From contig JAISTL010000003.1 of assembly GCA_031272615.1 (NCBI GenBank), forward strand, positions 1 through 5,235: a DNA stretch of 5,235 bases, given 5' to 3'. Below are positions 1 through 5,235 of the stretch, one piece after another. Numbering within the stretch: the stretch's first letter is position 1; every line of letters begins with the position of its first letter. Position numbers and translations under genes: made by a program. Source of the DNA: Methylobacteriaceae bacterium (GTDB lineage Bacteria > Pseudomonadota > Alphaproteobacteria > Rhizobiales > Beijerinckiaceae). Under the pieces are notes generated by a model. It saw only the letters and a list, made by a program, of their open reading frames with translations. It was not told the DNA's origin and searched no databases.

Positions 1-537
1 CTTGGCCGCGTCCCACACGGCACTGCAGACAAAGGCGAAGGAAGCGTTGACGCGGCTGAGATAGCGCACCGCCGAAATGGCGGTATGCGCCTGCGAGTCG
101 CGGTCCACCTCGCCGCCGGGGGTGAACACCCGCACCGTCGGCGACTGCGAAAGCAGCAACGCGATGTGCACATCCACGGTGACCACCACCAGTTGCTTGT
201 GAAACAAAAACTTGGCCAGTTCCAGCATGGTCGTCCCGGCGTCCAGCAGCACGCAGGCGTCATCGGGCACCAGCGACGCCGCCACACGGGCGATGGCGCG
301 TTTTTTGTCGAGATTTGCCGCAACCTTGTTGTTCCTCGCCGGTTCGCCGTAACGGTACCCTACAAACGCCGCGCCGCCCCGGGTAACGGCAATCTTGTTC
401 TCGCCCGCGAGCACCAGACGATCCCGCCGGATGGTCATCGACGAGACGCGAAACCGCTCGGCCAGCGTCTGCACGTCAGCTTCCCCATGTTCGGCAATGT
501 ACCGCGCGATGGCCCGCCGGCGTTCGTCAGCGGTCAT
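1..537 (-). CDS. DeoR-family transcriptional regulator, N-terminal part (3' end beyond window)
   Basis: This frame runs open from an ATG at 537 to the left edge, giving 179 codons; family members are usually about 250 residues, so the C-terminal third is missing. Residues 1-56 form the DeoR winged helix-turn-helix: a start like other members (ADERRRAI), the helix-turn-helix around 22-43 with VSSMTIRRD at 31-39, and the wing ending in RGGA at 53-56. The effector-binding sugar-phosphate sensor domain follows, with the hallmark DAGTT at 99-103 and a PGGE motif further on. In the family this domain senses a phosphorylated sugar or related metabolite and releases the repressor from DNA. The canonical Leu right after RRD is Arg here (R40). 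The start is backed by AGGAG at 543-547, five bases upstream. The regulated genes are not visible, so the effector and the specific name cannot be given. Confidence 0.93.
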   Translation of the reverse strand, partial: MTADERRRAIARYIAEHGEADVQTLAERFRVSSMTIRRDRLVLAGENKIAVTRGGAAFVGYRYGEPARNNKVAANLDKKRAIARVAASLVPDDACVLLDAGTTMLELAKFLFHKQLVVVTVDVHIALLLSQSPTVRVFTPGGEVDRDSQAHTAISAVRYLSRVNASFAFVCSAVWDAAK

Positions 538-542
538 GGACT

Positions 543-547
543 CTCCT
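543..547 (-). promoter_or_regulatory. Ribosome binding site of the DeoR-family gene
   Basis: On the minus strand AGGAG lies 5 bases before the ATG at 537, inside a purine-rich stretch AAGAAGGAGAG. This fixes the start codon of the regulator. Confidence 0.75.
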
Positions 548-593
548 TCTTGGCGGCAACCGTGAAAACAGTGTTTGAATTAACATAAATCTG

Positions 594-613
594 TTTTTAT
601 CGACTAAAATCGA
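594..613 (-). repeat. Tandem 10-bp repeat, possible DeoR-type operator
   Basis: On the plus strand two adjacent decamers, TTTTTATCGA (594-603) and CTAAAATCGA (604-613), share the core WAATCGA-like 3' half and are exactly one helical turn apart. They cover the -10 hexamer and most of the spacer of the candidate promoter. Several DeoR-family repressors bind tandem short repeats spaced by about one turn, so autorepression is a reasonable inference but is not shown. A second direct repeat, GAACAGT at 612-618 and 624-630, partly overlaps the -35. Confidence 0.3.
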
Positions 614-621
614 ACAGTCAA
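594..621 (-). promoter_or_regulatory. Candidate sigma-70-type promoter of the DeoR-family gene
   Basis: Read on the minus strand, TTGACT (616-621, five of six matches to the -35 consensus) is followed after 16 bases by TAAAAA (594-599, four of six matches to the -10 consensus). This lies about 56 bases upstream of the ATG at 537, in a local AT-rich stretch. The -10 element is weak and the assignment is by eye only. It would give a leader of roughly 50 bases. Confidence 0.4.
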
Positions 622-826
622 GTGAACAGTGAAAATACTTGTTATCGGATGCCGGGGTGTTTGTCGGGCGCGCCTCGAGCCAACCTTTTGCCGAGAGTAC
701 ACGCCAGAGCGATACGGGCAAAACAGCCGCGCGTGGCTCCGCCGCTCCTTGCTTTGACGCCCCACCGCTCCGGCCTGCCCATATGCACGATTATATTCGT
801 ATGATAGAACCAATGTCTTGCACATA

Positions 827-938
827 ATCACCGCGCAAGTCGCATACATGGCCATATAAAATAAACTGAAAATACAATAAGTTAAAGTACCCCGCGTTTT
901 ATCTTGCGCGGCACGCAGTGCCGCATCACCGGGCAAGT
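827..938. repeat. Direct repeat pair ATCACCGSGCAAGT with an inverted partner
   Basis: ATCACCGCGCAAGT (827-840) recurs as ATCACCGGGCAAGT (925-938), 13 of 14 bases identical and 98 bases apart. Between them lies CTTGCGCGG (903-911), an exact inverted copy of CCGCGCAAG (831-839). Related motifs follow at 1010-1017 (ACTTGCGC) and 1039-1044 (GCAAGT). The interval between the inverted copies is AT-rich. This may be a set of protein binding sites, parts of a small repeat element, or the arms of a folded RNA. Confidence 0.4.
908..924. repeat. Perfect 7-bp GC-rich hairpin
   Basis: GCGGCAC (908-914), a three-base loop GCA, then GTGCCGC (918-924) form a perfect inverted repeat. Neither strand has a T run directly after it, so it is not a standard intrinsic terminator. 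It lies inside the cluster of GSGCAAGT motifs. Confidence 0.45.
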
Positions 939-1009
939 TCCGCCTGCCGCCGCAAACGCCAAATAAAAACATAGTTATTTCAGTCATCAAGCCTTTGTCA
1001 TGCGCGGCC

Positions 1010-1044
1010 ACTTGCGCAGCCGCCGCGGCGGCTTGCGTGCAAGT
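1010..1044. repeat. Extended imperfect hairpin centred on a 14-bp palindrome
   Basis: The centre GCCGCCGCGGCGGC (1019-1032) is a perfect palindrome. Outside it, GCA (1016-1018) pairs with TGC (1034-1036), and ACTTGC (1010-1015) pairs with GCAAGT (1039-1044), with small bulges at 1033 and 1037-1038. The whole structure is about 35 bases. No T tract follows on either strand, so termination is not the obvious role. A structured RNA or a REP-like extragenic palindrome fits better, but neither is demonstrated. Confidence 0.45.
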
Positions 1045-1238
1045 TATCGTGCCTATATCATGAACTTATACTTTTTCCGCCCCTTGCGCCGGAGATATGT
1101 CACGCACATGGCCGCAGCCGGGAGCAGACAGGCTGCCCCGGCGACCGGTGCGGATTCCGTTGGTAAGCGTTCCAATCTGTGAGCGCCCCCCCCTCCCGCA
1201 CCTGAGGAACCGCCTGCTCATTTTCCGTTGCCGCGAGT

Positions 1239-1286
1239 GGGGAGCGGAATCATCCCGATGACCATTCCTGCCGCCTCCCGCTCCCC
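1239..1286 (-). repeat. Long inverted repeat downstream of the AlbA_2 gene
   Basis: GGGGAGCGG (1239-1247) and CCGCTCCCC (1278-1286) form a 9-bp perfect inverted repeat about 50 bases past the stop of the AlbA_2 gene. On the minus strand the inside can also fold (GGAAT with ATTCC, then CAT with ATG), giving a long bulged stem. There is no U tract after it, so I do not call it a Rho-independent terminator. It could protect the 3' end of the transcript. Confidence 0.4.
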
Positions 1287-1336
1287 GGTTGCCGGAAACC
1301 ATGAACCCGCGTCCGGACGTTTGAGAAACAGCGTGA

Positions 1337-2812
1337 TTACGCCTTGATATACTTTTGATTCCGGCTGTTCGGCTTATCCGGGATGGTCATTTTCAAACGG
1401 CCGGAGTCGAGCAGCGGCTTCAAGATGAATTTGCGGAAGTACTCTCTGTGTTTGATGTTCACATGTTCCTGCAATTCCTCGCGGGTTCTCGCGACCGCGG
1501 CAAATTCCAGGAGCGCTTTGGTTCGCTCATCAGGCACGTCATACGCCGGTCTCCCGGCGATGCCCCCCGCGGTATGTTGCGTGAAGATTCGTATGGGTTC
1601 CTGCGCGATATCCTCCAGGTCGCCATGCCGAAGCGCACGCAAGGTGTCACGCTGCGAATCATAGTTCATATTCCTGAATATGACATGGAAAGCCGTCGGC
1701 GTGGACACGAATCCCGGCGCGAATGCATCGGTATATCCATACAGATACGATGTCTCCTGCCGGATTTTTCTGAGACCGCTGCCGCGTCTTTCAATATAGT
1801 CGAGGCGGTGGAAAATCTCCGCAATGACCGGATTGCGGCGTGTGGAGGGAACGTCTTCAATATTCCGGTTTTGAATCAACGTCCCGTCCGCCATGCCCCC
1901 GGGGGAATATATCTCCAGCCGGTCATCATACATATCCACGTGGACTTCGCTGCCCATGACGTCGTAATTGCGGTGCATCAGCGCGTTGGCGAGCGCCTCG
2001 AATACAGCGCGATCAGCGTAGTCCGGCTTGTTGACCCTGTGGTCGGACATCTTCTTCCAGCGCACTTTGGAGTTCGTCTTTACGAAGTCATGGCTTTTCA
2101 GCAGTTGCGAAATCAAATCGTCCTCGTATTCCTTGTCATCGAGAGCATCGTCCGTTCCTCCGCCTTTGTTGAGCCCGTCCCAGCGGGTACAAAACACGCG
2201 GGATTGCAGCAACGGGCACTCATCGGAGAACATGACTCCCGCGTTCGTAAGAATTCCGTCAGGCGTGCACAAGCCGAAGGAAATATAGTCGTTAGTCGTA
2301 AGAATCTGCTTGTTGACCTTTTTGAACGTGGCGTCCAGCACGCTGAACGTCAGGTCCTCGACCCTGTACGCGGAAGGAAGCGCATCCCAGGTCATGTTCC
2401 GGCCCTTCATCACGAGTTCCCGGAGACGCTCCTGCGGCGCGGGCTGGCTGTCACTGCCGATGCGGACATACGCCATGAGACCGCCGTCGGCGGAATAAAA
2501 GTAGGGCGTTTCGTCGCCCGCCGCAACACGAACCACAAGAACATCCTTGCCGTCCCCGGTTCGGTAGGGGCGGAAATCGACCGTCGGCAACGGCTTGATT
2601 CTTTCCTTGATGCCTTTGCTGATGGCATCGATGTCCTTCTTGATATCGGCAAGCCCGACAATCGTCCTGTCATCACCCACTCCGAAAATCAAAGAGCCGC
2701 CGCGCCCGTTGGCGAAGGCGCTCACGGACTTGAGCCAGCTTTTCGGCTTGCGGACTTCAACCATTTCTTTGAATTCGCAATCCGTCACCTCTGCGAGAAG
2801 CGTGTCGATCAT
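1337..2812 (-). CDS. AlbA_2 (Schlafen-type) ATP-binding protein with GHKL-like region and C-terminal winged helix
   Basis: This encodes about 491 residues. Domains in order: an AlbA_2 domain at about 10-135, with CEFK at 12-15, SAFANGRGG at 31-39, LIFGVGDD at 41-48 and YVRIGS at 115-120; a middle region; a GHKL/HATPase_c_4-like ATP-binding segment with EALANALMHRNY at 272-283 (E272, N276), DRLEIYSPGG at 297-306 and ERRGSGLRKI at 341-350; and a predicted winged helix over the last 80 or so residues, ending in PDKPNSRNQKY. Length fits the family. Such proteins are usually annotated as ATP-binding or putative transcriptional regulators; no reaction or target can be named. The ATG at 2812 has AAGG 11 bases upstream and gives a typical family N-terminus. 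A TTG at 2845 would add 11 residues; it has AGGA only 3 bases away, but overlaps the stop of a possible small ORF. In the first 50 codons 36 end in G or C, between the 168-residue gene and opgG. It probably acts in the cytoplasm. Confidence 0.9.
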   Translation of the reverse strand: MIDTLLAEVTDCEFKEMVEVRKPKSWLKSVSAFANGRGGSLIFGVGDDRTIVGLADIKKDIDAISKGIKERIKPLPTVDFRPYRTGDGKDVLVVRVAAGDETPYFYSADGGLMAYVRIGSDSQPAPQERLRELVMKGRNMTWDALPSAYRVEDLTFSVLDATFKKVNKQILTTNDYISFGLCTPDGILTNAGVMFSDECPLLQSRVFCTRWDGLNKGGGTDDALDDKEYEDDLISQLLKSHDFVKTNSKVRWKKMSDHRVNKPDYADRAVFEALANALMHRNYDVMGSEVHVDMYDDRLEIYSPGGMADGTLIQNRNIEDVPSTRRNPVIAEIFHRLDYIERRGSGLRKIRQETSYLYGYTDAFAPGFVSTPTAFHVIFRNMNYDSQRDTLRALRHGDLEDIAQEPIRIFTQHTAGGIAGRPAYDVPDERTKALLEFAAVARTREELQEHVNIKHREYFRKFILKPLLDSGRLKMTIPDKPNSRNQKYIKA

Positions 2813-2841
2813 GGGTGTCTGAGCCTTTCGTTCGTTTCCGG

Positions 2842-2925
2842 TCAACGTTCCTGTTTCAGTTCTCCGGCGCGGGTCGGCTTCGGATGTGTTTGCGGAGATA
2901 CCCCGTGCTCGTCATTCTGCAACAT
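2842..2925 (-). CDS. Possible small ORF (27 codons) upstream of the AlbA_2 gene
   Basis: The frame starts MLQNDEHGVS, is rich in polar and charged residues and ends in KQER. It has GAGGG at 2932-2936, six bases before the ATG, which is the best ribosome binding site in this gap. Its TGA stop (2842-2844) overlaps the alternative TTG start of the AlbA_2 gene (2843-2845) as TTGA, the arrangement seen in translationally coupled genes. No family or membrane segment is visible. It is short enough to be chance. If real, it could be a leader peptide setting translation of the downstream gene, and would favour the TTG start. Confidence 0.25.
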   Translation of the reverse strand: MLQNDEHGVSPQTHPKPTRAGELKQER

Positions 2926-3019
2926 AGTCCGCCCTCAATGCGGTGTCACACCAAACTCTTTATCCTGTCCCTGTGGTAATCGTGAAAATGCCCACATGTC
3001 GAATTTCCCGTTTTGAAAC

Positions 3020-3526
3020 TTAAGCGGAATCCGGGGCAGGAAAGTCAACGGGATGCCCCGTCTGCTTTTCCGCCAAAGCATCGACACGCGCCGAAACATC
3101 CCGCAGCTTTTGGAATACCGGCTTTGAGGCGCTGTTGTCGAGCACGTCATGAAACAGATGCTCAGCGGTAATGAAAACCGAAATACTGTCTTGGTCAAGC
3201 TGGCGCTCCAAGTTTACGTTCCCTGCATCGCACCAATCGACACCAAGTAATTCAGCTTCAATCGTTTTCACCGCTTCCGCAGATATATGGAAATCTCTCC
3301 CGAATACGGAGAATTCCCGAGGAAGAATACCGCTGACAACTTGAGAACGCAACCGTCTCAACATACACATACCCCTATGATCGAACACCGCACGGGAGAA
3401 ACTGCCTCTATGCTGCCCGTCATAAAGAATATGGAACCGCATTTCAGACCGCGGCCGGACACCAAGAAGCGGGAACTCTTCCGGATGACGGAGAAAATGA
3501 TTGACCTCATCAAAATTCATTTCCAT
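3020..3526 (-). CDS. Unrecognised 168-residue protein
   Basis: I do not recognise a family. The protein is soluble in appearance: no signal peptide, no membrane segment, only two cysteines (C54, C99) with no metal-binding spacing, and many histidines. The first half alternates charged and aromatic residues (FHILYDG at 31-37); the region 83-151 looks mainly helical; the tail after 153 is Pro-rich. An in-frame TGA directly precedes the ATG at 3526, so it cannot start earlier; the second ATG at 3520 is an alternative with GGAA just before it. Neither has a strong ribosome binding site. Codon use differs from the right-hand genes: by my count 25 of the first 50 codons end in G or C, against 42 of 50 in the visible opgG part, and AGA, AGG, ATA and TTA occur. 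This suggests recent acquisition. It lies upstream of the AlbA_2 gene on the same strand, 207 bases from its ATG. That it is a gene rests mainly on length and on its position between same-strand genes. Confidence 0.6.
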   Translation of the reverse strand: MEMNFDEVNHFLRHPEEFPLLGVRPRSEMRFHILYDGQHRGSFSRAVFDHRGMCMLRRLRSQVVSGILPREFSVFGRDFHISAEAVKTIEAELLGVDWCDAGNVNLERQLDQDSISVFITAEHLFHDVLDNSASKPVFQKLRDVSARVDALAEKQTGHPVDFPAPDSA

Positions 3527-3722
3527 TCACCAACCGTTTGCAAGGTTGACATACTACCGCGCTTCATCGAGCATATGGCCGAAACGCCATGAGAAAAATG
3601 ATTCTGTGTTCAGACGCAACATCCTCACGCAACTCATGTCCAGCGCATTCATCGGGCTCGCACAACACCAGCCCCGGAGCCGGAAGCACCGGAGCCTGTC
3701 CCGGACACTTCCGTTCCGATCG
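3527..3722. other. Short intergenic stretch between DUF2937 and the 168-residue gene
   Basis: No gene is convincing here. There is a direct repeat CCGGAGCC at 3674-3681 and 3689-3696 (period 15) just past the DUF2937 stop, in a GC-rich patch with short dyads but no T run. The remainder holds only short open frames, and I found no credible -35/-10 pair for the 168-residue gene. It may be the junction between resident and acquired DNA. Confidence 0.4.
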
Positions 3723-4388
3723 TTATTTGCGCAAAAGTGATGACCCGGGAGCGATGCCCCCCGGCGGCGACGCCGGCGATTGGGCATCGGGCCGCATCTG
3801 GCCGAATTTCCCGCCGCTGGTGGCGGCGCGCAGGCGGTCTTTGCGCTGTTGCGCATTGGCGTAAGAGGGCTTGGGCCCGCTGTTGCTGCGCCCCGAAAAC
3901 CCGAACAGCCGACTCACCATGCGTTGAAAAAACCAAATAAGCCAGTAGAACAGCCCGAACCCGATGCCGGTGGTCGCCAAACCCTCGCTGGTCACGGGAA
4001 TGGCCGGCTCGAAGGCCGAAAGGGTGGAAGACGCCGTCGGCGCGTCGATGCCGTGCAGCAACAGGACAATGCGCGCAAAAGGCCCGGCCTCGTTCATTTC
4101 CCGCAGTTGCTGGGTGCTGATGCGCAGCCGTTCCATATCGTTGCGCATGGTGACGCCGCGATGGCGGACGATGGGGTCCTGCGCTTCTTCCAATATGGTC
4201 AGGGCCTGGGGAATCGTCTTGTTGTTCTTTTTCGCTTCCTGTTCGAAGCCGTTCACCGAACGTTGCAATTCATCGACACGCCCGCCCAGCCGCTGCCGAT
4301 ACTGCTGCGCGAATTCCGGCGCCTGCGCGCCCATGAAACCGCCGAGCAAGCCGAATGCCAGTGCCATAATCCGAAATAAACGTCTCAC
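3723..4388 (-). CDS. DUF2937 family inner-membrane protein
   Basis: About 221 residues from a GTG start at 4388. Residues 5-21 are a hydrophobic segment (membrane anchor or uncleaved signal), followed by the family-typical APEFAQQYRQRLGG at 23-36. Residues 37-120 form a predominantly helical, charged, probable coiled-coil region outside the membrane. FEPAIPVTSEGL at 126-137 leads into a second membrane segment at about 136-155 rich in Phe and Trp, and then a basic tail with Pro/Gly-rich end, probably cytoplasmic. DUF2937 is a proteobacterial family of unknown function. I chose GTG because GGAG sits six bases upstream; the ATG at 4433 would add 15 residues that look unlike the family and has only a distant GGAG. 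The gene follows opgG/opgD by 111 bases on the same strand, so joint transcription is possible, and the high GC3 matches. Confidence 0.87.
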   Translation of the reverse strand: MRRLFRIMALAFGLLGGFMGAQAPEFAQQYRQRLGGRVDELQRSVNGFEQEAKKNNKTIPQALTILEEAQDPIVRHRGVTMRNDMERLRISTQQLREMNEAGPFARIVLLLHGIDAPTASSTLSAFEPAIPVTSEGLATTGIGFGLFYWLIWFFQRMVSRLFGFSGRSNSGPKPSYANAQQRKDRLRAATSGGKFGQMRPDAQSPASPPGGIAPGSSLLRK

Positions 4389-4394
4389 GCCGGT

Positions 4395-4398
4395 CTCC
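4395..4398 (-). promoter_or_regulatory. Ribosome binding site that selects the GTG start of the DUF2937 gene
   Basis: GGAG on the minus strand lies 6 bases before the GTG at 4388, giving an N-terminus MRRLFRIMALAFG that fits other DUF2937 proteins. The upstream ATG at 4433 has GGAG 15 bases away, too far to be effective. Confidence 0.65.
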
Positions 4399-4499
4399 AA
4401 CTCATACGTCTGCGCCCTTCTGCCGGCACCCATTGTAAAGCATTTTTGCTCCGTTGGGAATAGCCGGGTTCACGTTGGAAGACCGCGTGTCAAGAAAAA

Positions 4500-5235
4500 T
4501 CAACCGGCCGCCGGATGATACTGATAGAGCCAGGTTTCGCTCAGCACCGTTCCGCCGTTCTTCAGAAACCCGCGCAGTTCCACCGGTTCCGTCCCTTGGG
4601 CGTCGATGTCGAACAGCACCCGCCAGTGCCCGGCAATATCGTCGGGCACCGCTTCCACCTGGATATTGGTGAGACTGCCCCGCGAGGCGCTCAGCACCGC
4701 CTCCGGAATCACGCCAAAGGGTAGGCTTTCCAAGGGTTTTCCCGCAAACTCGATGACGATTTTACGCACCCCCTTCGGCCGGGACTGCCCGGCATGGCCG
4801 CCGCGGCCGAATCGCAAGCCCCGGCATTCCGCCAGCTCCGTCGGAAAAGGCTCGCGATCCGTCCAATGGAGGCGATAGCTGTAGCGGCGCCGTTCTCCGC
4901 CGTTCACCGGCTTTTCCGGCACCCACATGGCGACGATGTTGTCGTGGATTTCATCATCCGTCGGGATTTCAACCAGTTGCACGCTGCCCCTGCCCCACGG
5001 TTCCAGCGGCTCCACCCACAGTGACGGGCGGCGTTCATAGCGCACCCCGTCGAGATAGTGGTCGAACACCCTGTCCCGTTGCAGCAGGCCGAATCCCTTG
5101 GGATTGTCGTCGCTGAACGCCGAGGTGACGGTTTTTCCCGGGTTGTTGAGCGGCCGCCAGATGCGCTCGCCGGAACCGGTCCACAGCGCCAAACCGTCGG
5201 AGTCGTGCACTTCGGGCCGCCAATCCATGGCCGTC
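4500..5235 (-). CDS. Periplasmic glucan biosynthesis protein, OpgG/OpgD (MdoG/MdoD) family, C-terminal half (5' end beyond window)
   Basis: The frame is open at the right edge; about 245 codons are visible of the usual 500 or more. Conserved family stretches appear in order: RPEVHDSDGLALW, then WRPLNNP, NPKGFGLLQRDRVFDHY, RRPSLWVEPLEPWGRG, VQLVEIPTDDEIHDNIVAMW, then the C-terminal Ig-like domain with WRVLFDI, PVELRGFL and a LSETWLYQY ending. Family members act in the periplasm on the beta-1,2-linked backbone of osmoregulated periplasmic glucans; OpgG is needed for glucan synthesis together with the membrane synthase OpgH, and E. coli OpgD has been shown to be a beta-1,2-glucanase (GH186). Opg genes mark Gram-negative proteobacteria. 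The export signal would be in the missing N-terminus, which is needed to tell OpgG from OpgD, so I give no symbol. An ATG at 5228 is internal, not the start. Codon use is strongly GC-ending. DUF2937 follows downstream. Confidence 0.95.
   Translation of the reverse strand, partial: TAMDWRPEVHDSDGLALWTGSGERIWRPLNNPGKTVTSAFSDDNPKGFGLLQRDRVFDHYLDGVRYERRPSLWVEPLEPWGRGSVQLVEIPTDDEIHDNIVAMWVPEKPVNGGERRRYSYRLHWTDREPFPTELAECRGLRFGRGGHAGQSRPKGVRKIVIEFAGKPLESLPFGVIPEAVLSASRGSLTNIQVEAVPDDIAGHWRVLFDIDAQGTEPVELRGFLKNGGTVLSETWLYQYHPAAG

Larger units (their letters stand above)
538..1336. other. Long intergenic region (about 800 bases), no convincing gene
   Basis: Open frames here are short and have no recognisable domain, no good ribosome binding site and no family-like composition; the longest, about 135 codons on the minus strand ending near 604, reads as low-quality Arg/Cys-rich sequence. 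Content from left to right: promoter and operator-like repeat of the DeoR gene (594-630); unremarkable GC-rich sequence (640-780); an AT-rich stretch (785-890); a cluster of GSGCAAGT-type motifs and two GC-rich hairpins (827-1044); a run of eight C at 1186-1193; and a long inverted repeat (1239-1286) just downstream of the AlbA_2 gene. It could hold an untranslated RNA or be remains of a lost gene; I see no proof of either. Confidence 0.6.

Noticed and set aside
85..588. Open frame of 167 codons on the plus strand
   Set aside because: Codon-aligned antisense shadow of the DeoR-family gene; its translation is His/Arg-rich without any domain.
604..1011. Minus-strand open frame of 135 codons in the long gap
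   Set aside because: No domain, odd composition, no good ribosome binding site, and it runs through the hairpin and repeat cluster.
1186..1193. Run of eight C as a phase-variation tract
   Set aside because: It lies in no supported gene and at no recognisable promoter spacer, so slippage would have no evident effect.
1355..3016. A 553-codon open frame on the plus strand, longer than the AlbA_2 gene it overlaps
   Set aside because: It is codon-aligned with the AlbA_2 frame, so it stays open simply because the real gene contains no TTA, CTA or TCA codons. Its translation is not family-like, while the minus strand shows clear domains.
2935..3198. Minus-strand frame whose end (MWAFSRLPQGQDKEF) looks protein-like and runs in frame into the small ORF after one TGA
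   Set aside because: Most of it overlaps the 168-residue gene in another frame; the remaining 20 codons are too few to tell a gene remnant from chance.
3780..4379. Open frame of 199 codons on the plus strand
   Set aside because: Codon-aligned antisense shadow of the DUF2937 gene, whose minus-strand product matches a known family.
4439..4450. AGCA-AAAA-TGCT hairpin between opgG and DUF2937 as a terminator
   Set aside because: Only a four-base AT-rich stem and no T run after it; too weak to end transcription.
4488..4493. Perfect TTGACA on the minus strand upstream of DUF2937 as a -35 element
   Set aside because: No -10-like hexamer at 16-18 bases; the nearest TATTCC is 25 bases away.

Overview
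The window looks like chromosomal DNA of a fairly GC-rich Gram-negative bacterium, most likely a proteobacterium. The main evidence is the gene cut by the right edge: it encodes the C-terminal half of a periplasmic glucan biosynthesis protein of the OpgG/OpgD (MdoG/MdoD) family, which is essentially proteobacterial. Its neighbour is a DUF2937 membrane protein, also typical of proteobacteria. I cannot place the organism more precisely.

Every gene I can support reads on the minus strand, so transcription runs from right to left. In that order they are: opgG/opgD-like gene (5235 to 4500, 5' part missing), DUF2937 membrane protein (4388 to 3723), an unrecognised 168-residue protein (3526 to 3020), a possible 27-codon small ORF (2925 to 2842), an AlbA_2/Schlafen-type ATP-binding protein with a GHKL-like region and a C-terminal winged helix (2812 to 1337), about 800 bases without a convincing gene (1336 to 538), and the N-terminal part of a DeoR-family repressor (537 to the left edge, 3' end missing).

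The right part (OpgG/OpgD and DUF2937) looks like resident chromosome: strong GC3 bias and well-kept families, both in the cell envelope. The middle (about 2812 to 3722) looks accessory. The 168-residue gene has much weaker GC3 bias than opgG, uses codons such as AGA, AGG, ATA and TTA, and belongs to no family I recognise. It sits next to an AlbA_2-type protein, a family with a patchy distribution that often lies in variable loci. Functional linkage between these two genes is only a hypothesis.

The long gap 538-1336 is not featureless. It holds a plausible promoter and tandem 10-bp operator-like repeat for the DeoR gene, an AT-rich stretch around 785-890, several copies of a GSGCAAGT motif in both orientations, two strong hairpins (908-924 and 1010-1044) and a long inverted repeat (1239-1286) downstream of the AlbA_2 gene. 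I found no tRNA, rRNA, CRISPR array, transposase or convincing intrinsic terminator. Nothing here can be called a new system with confidence. The best leads are the unknown gene beside the AlbA_2 protein, and the structured gap.
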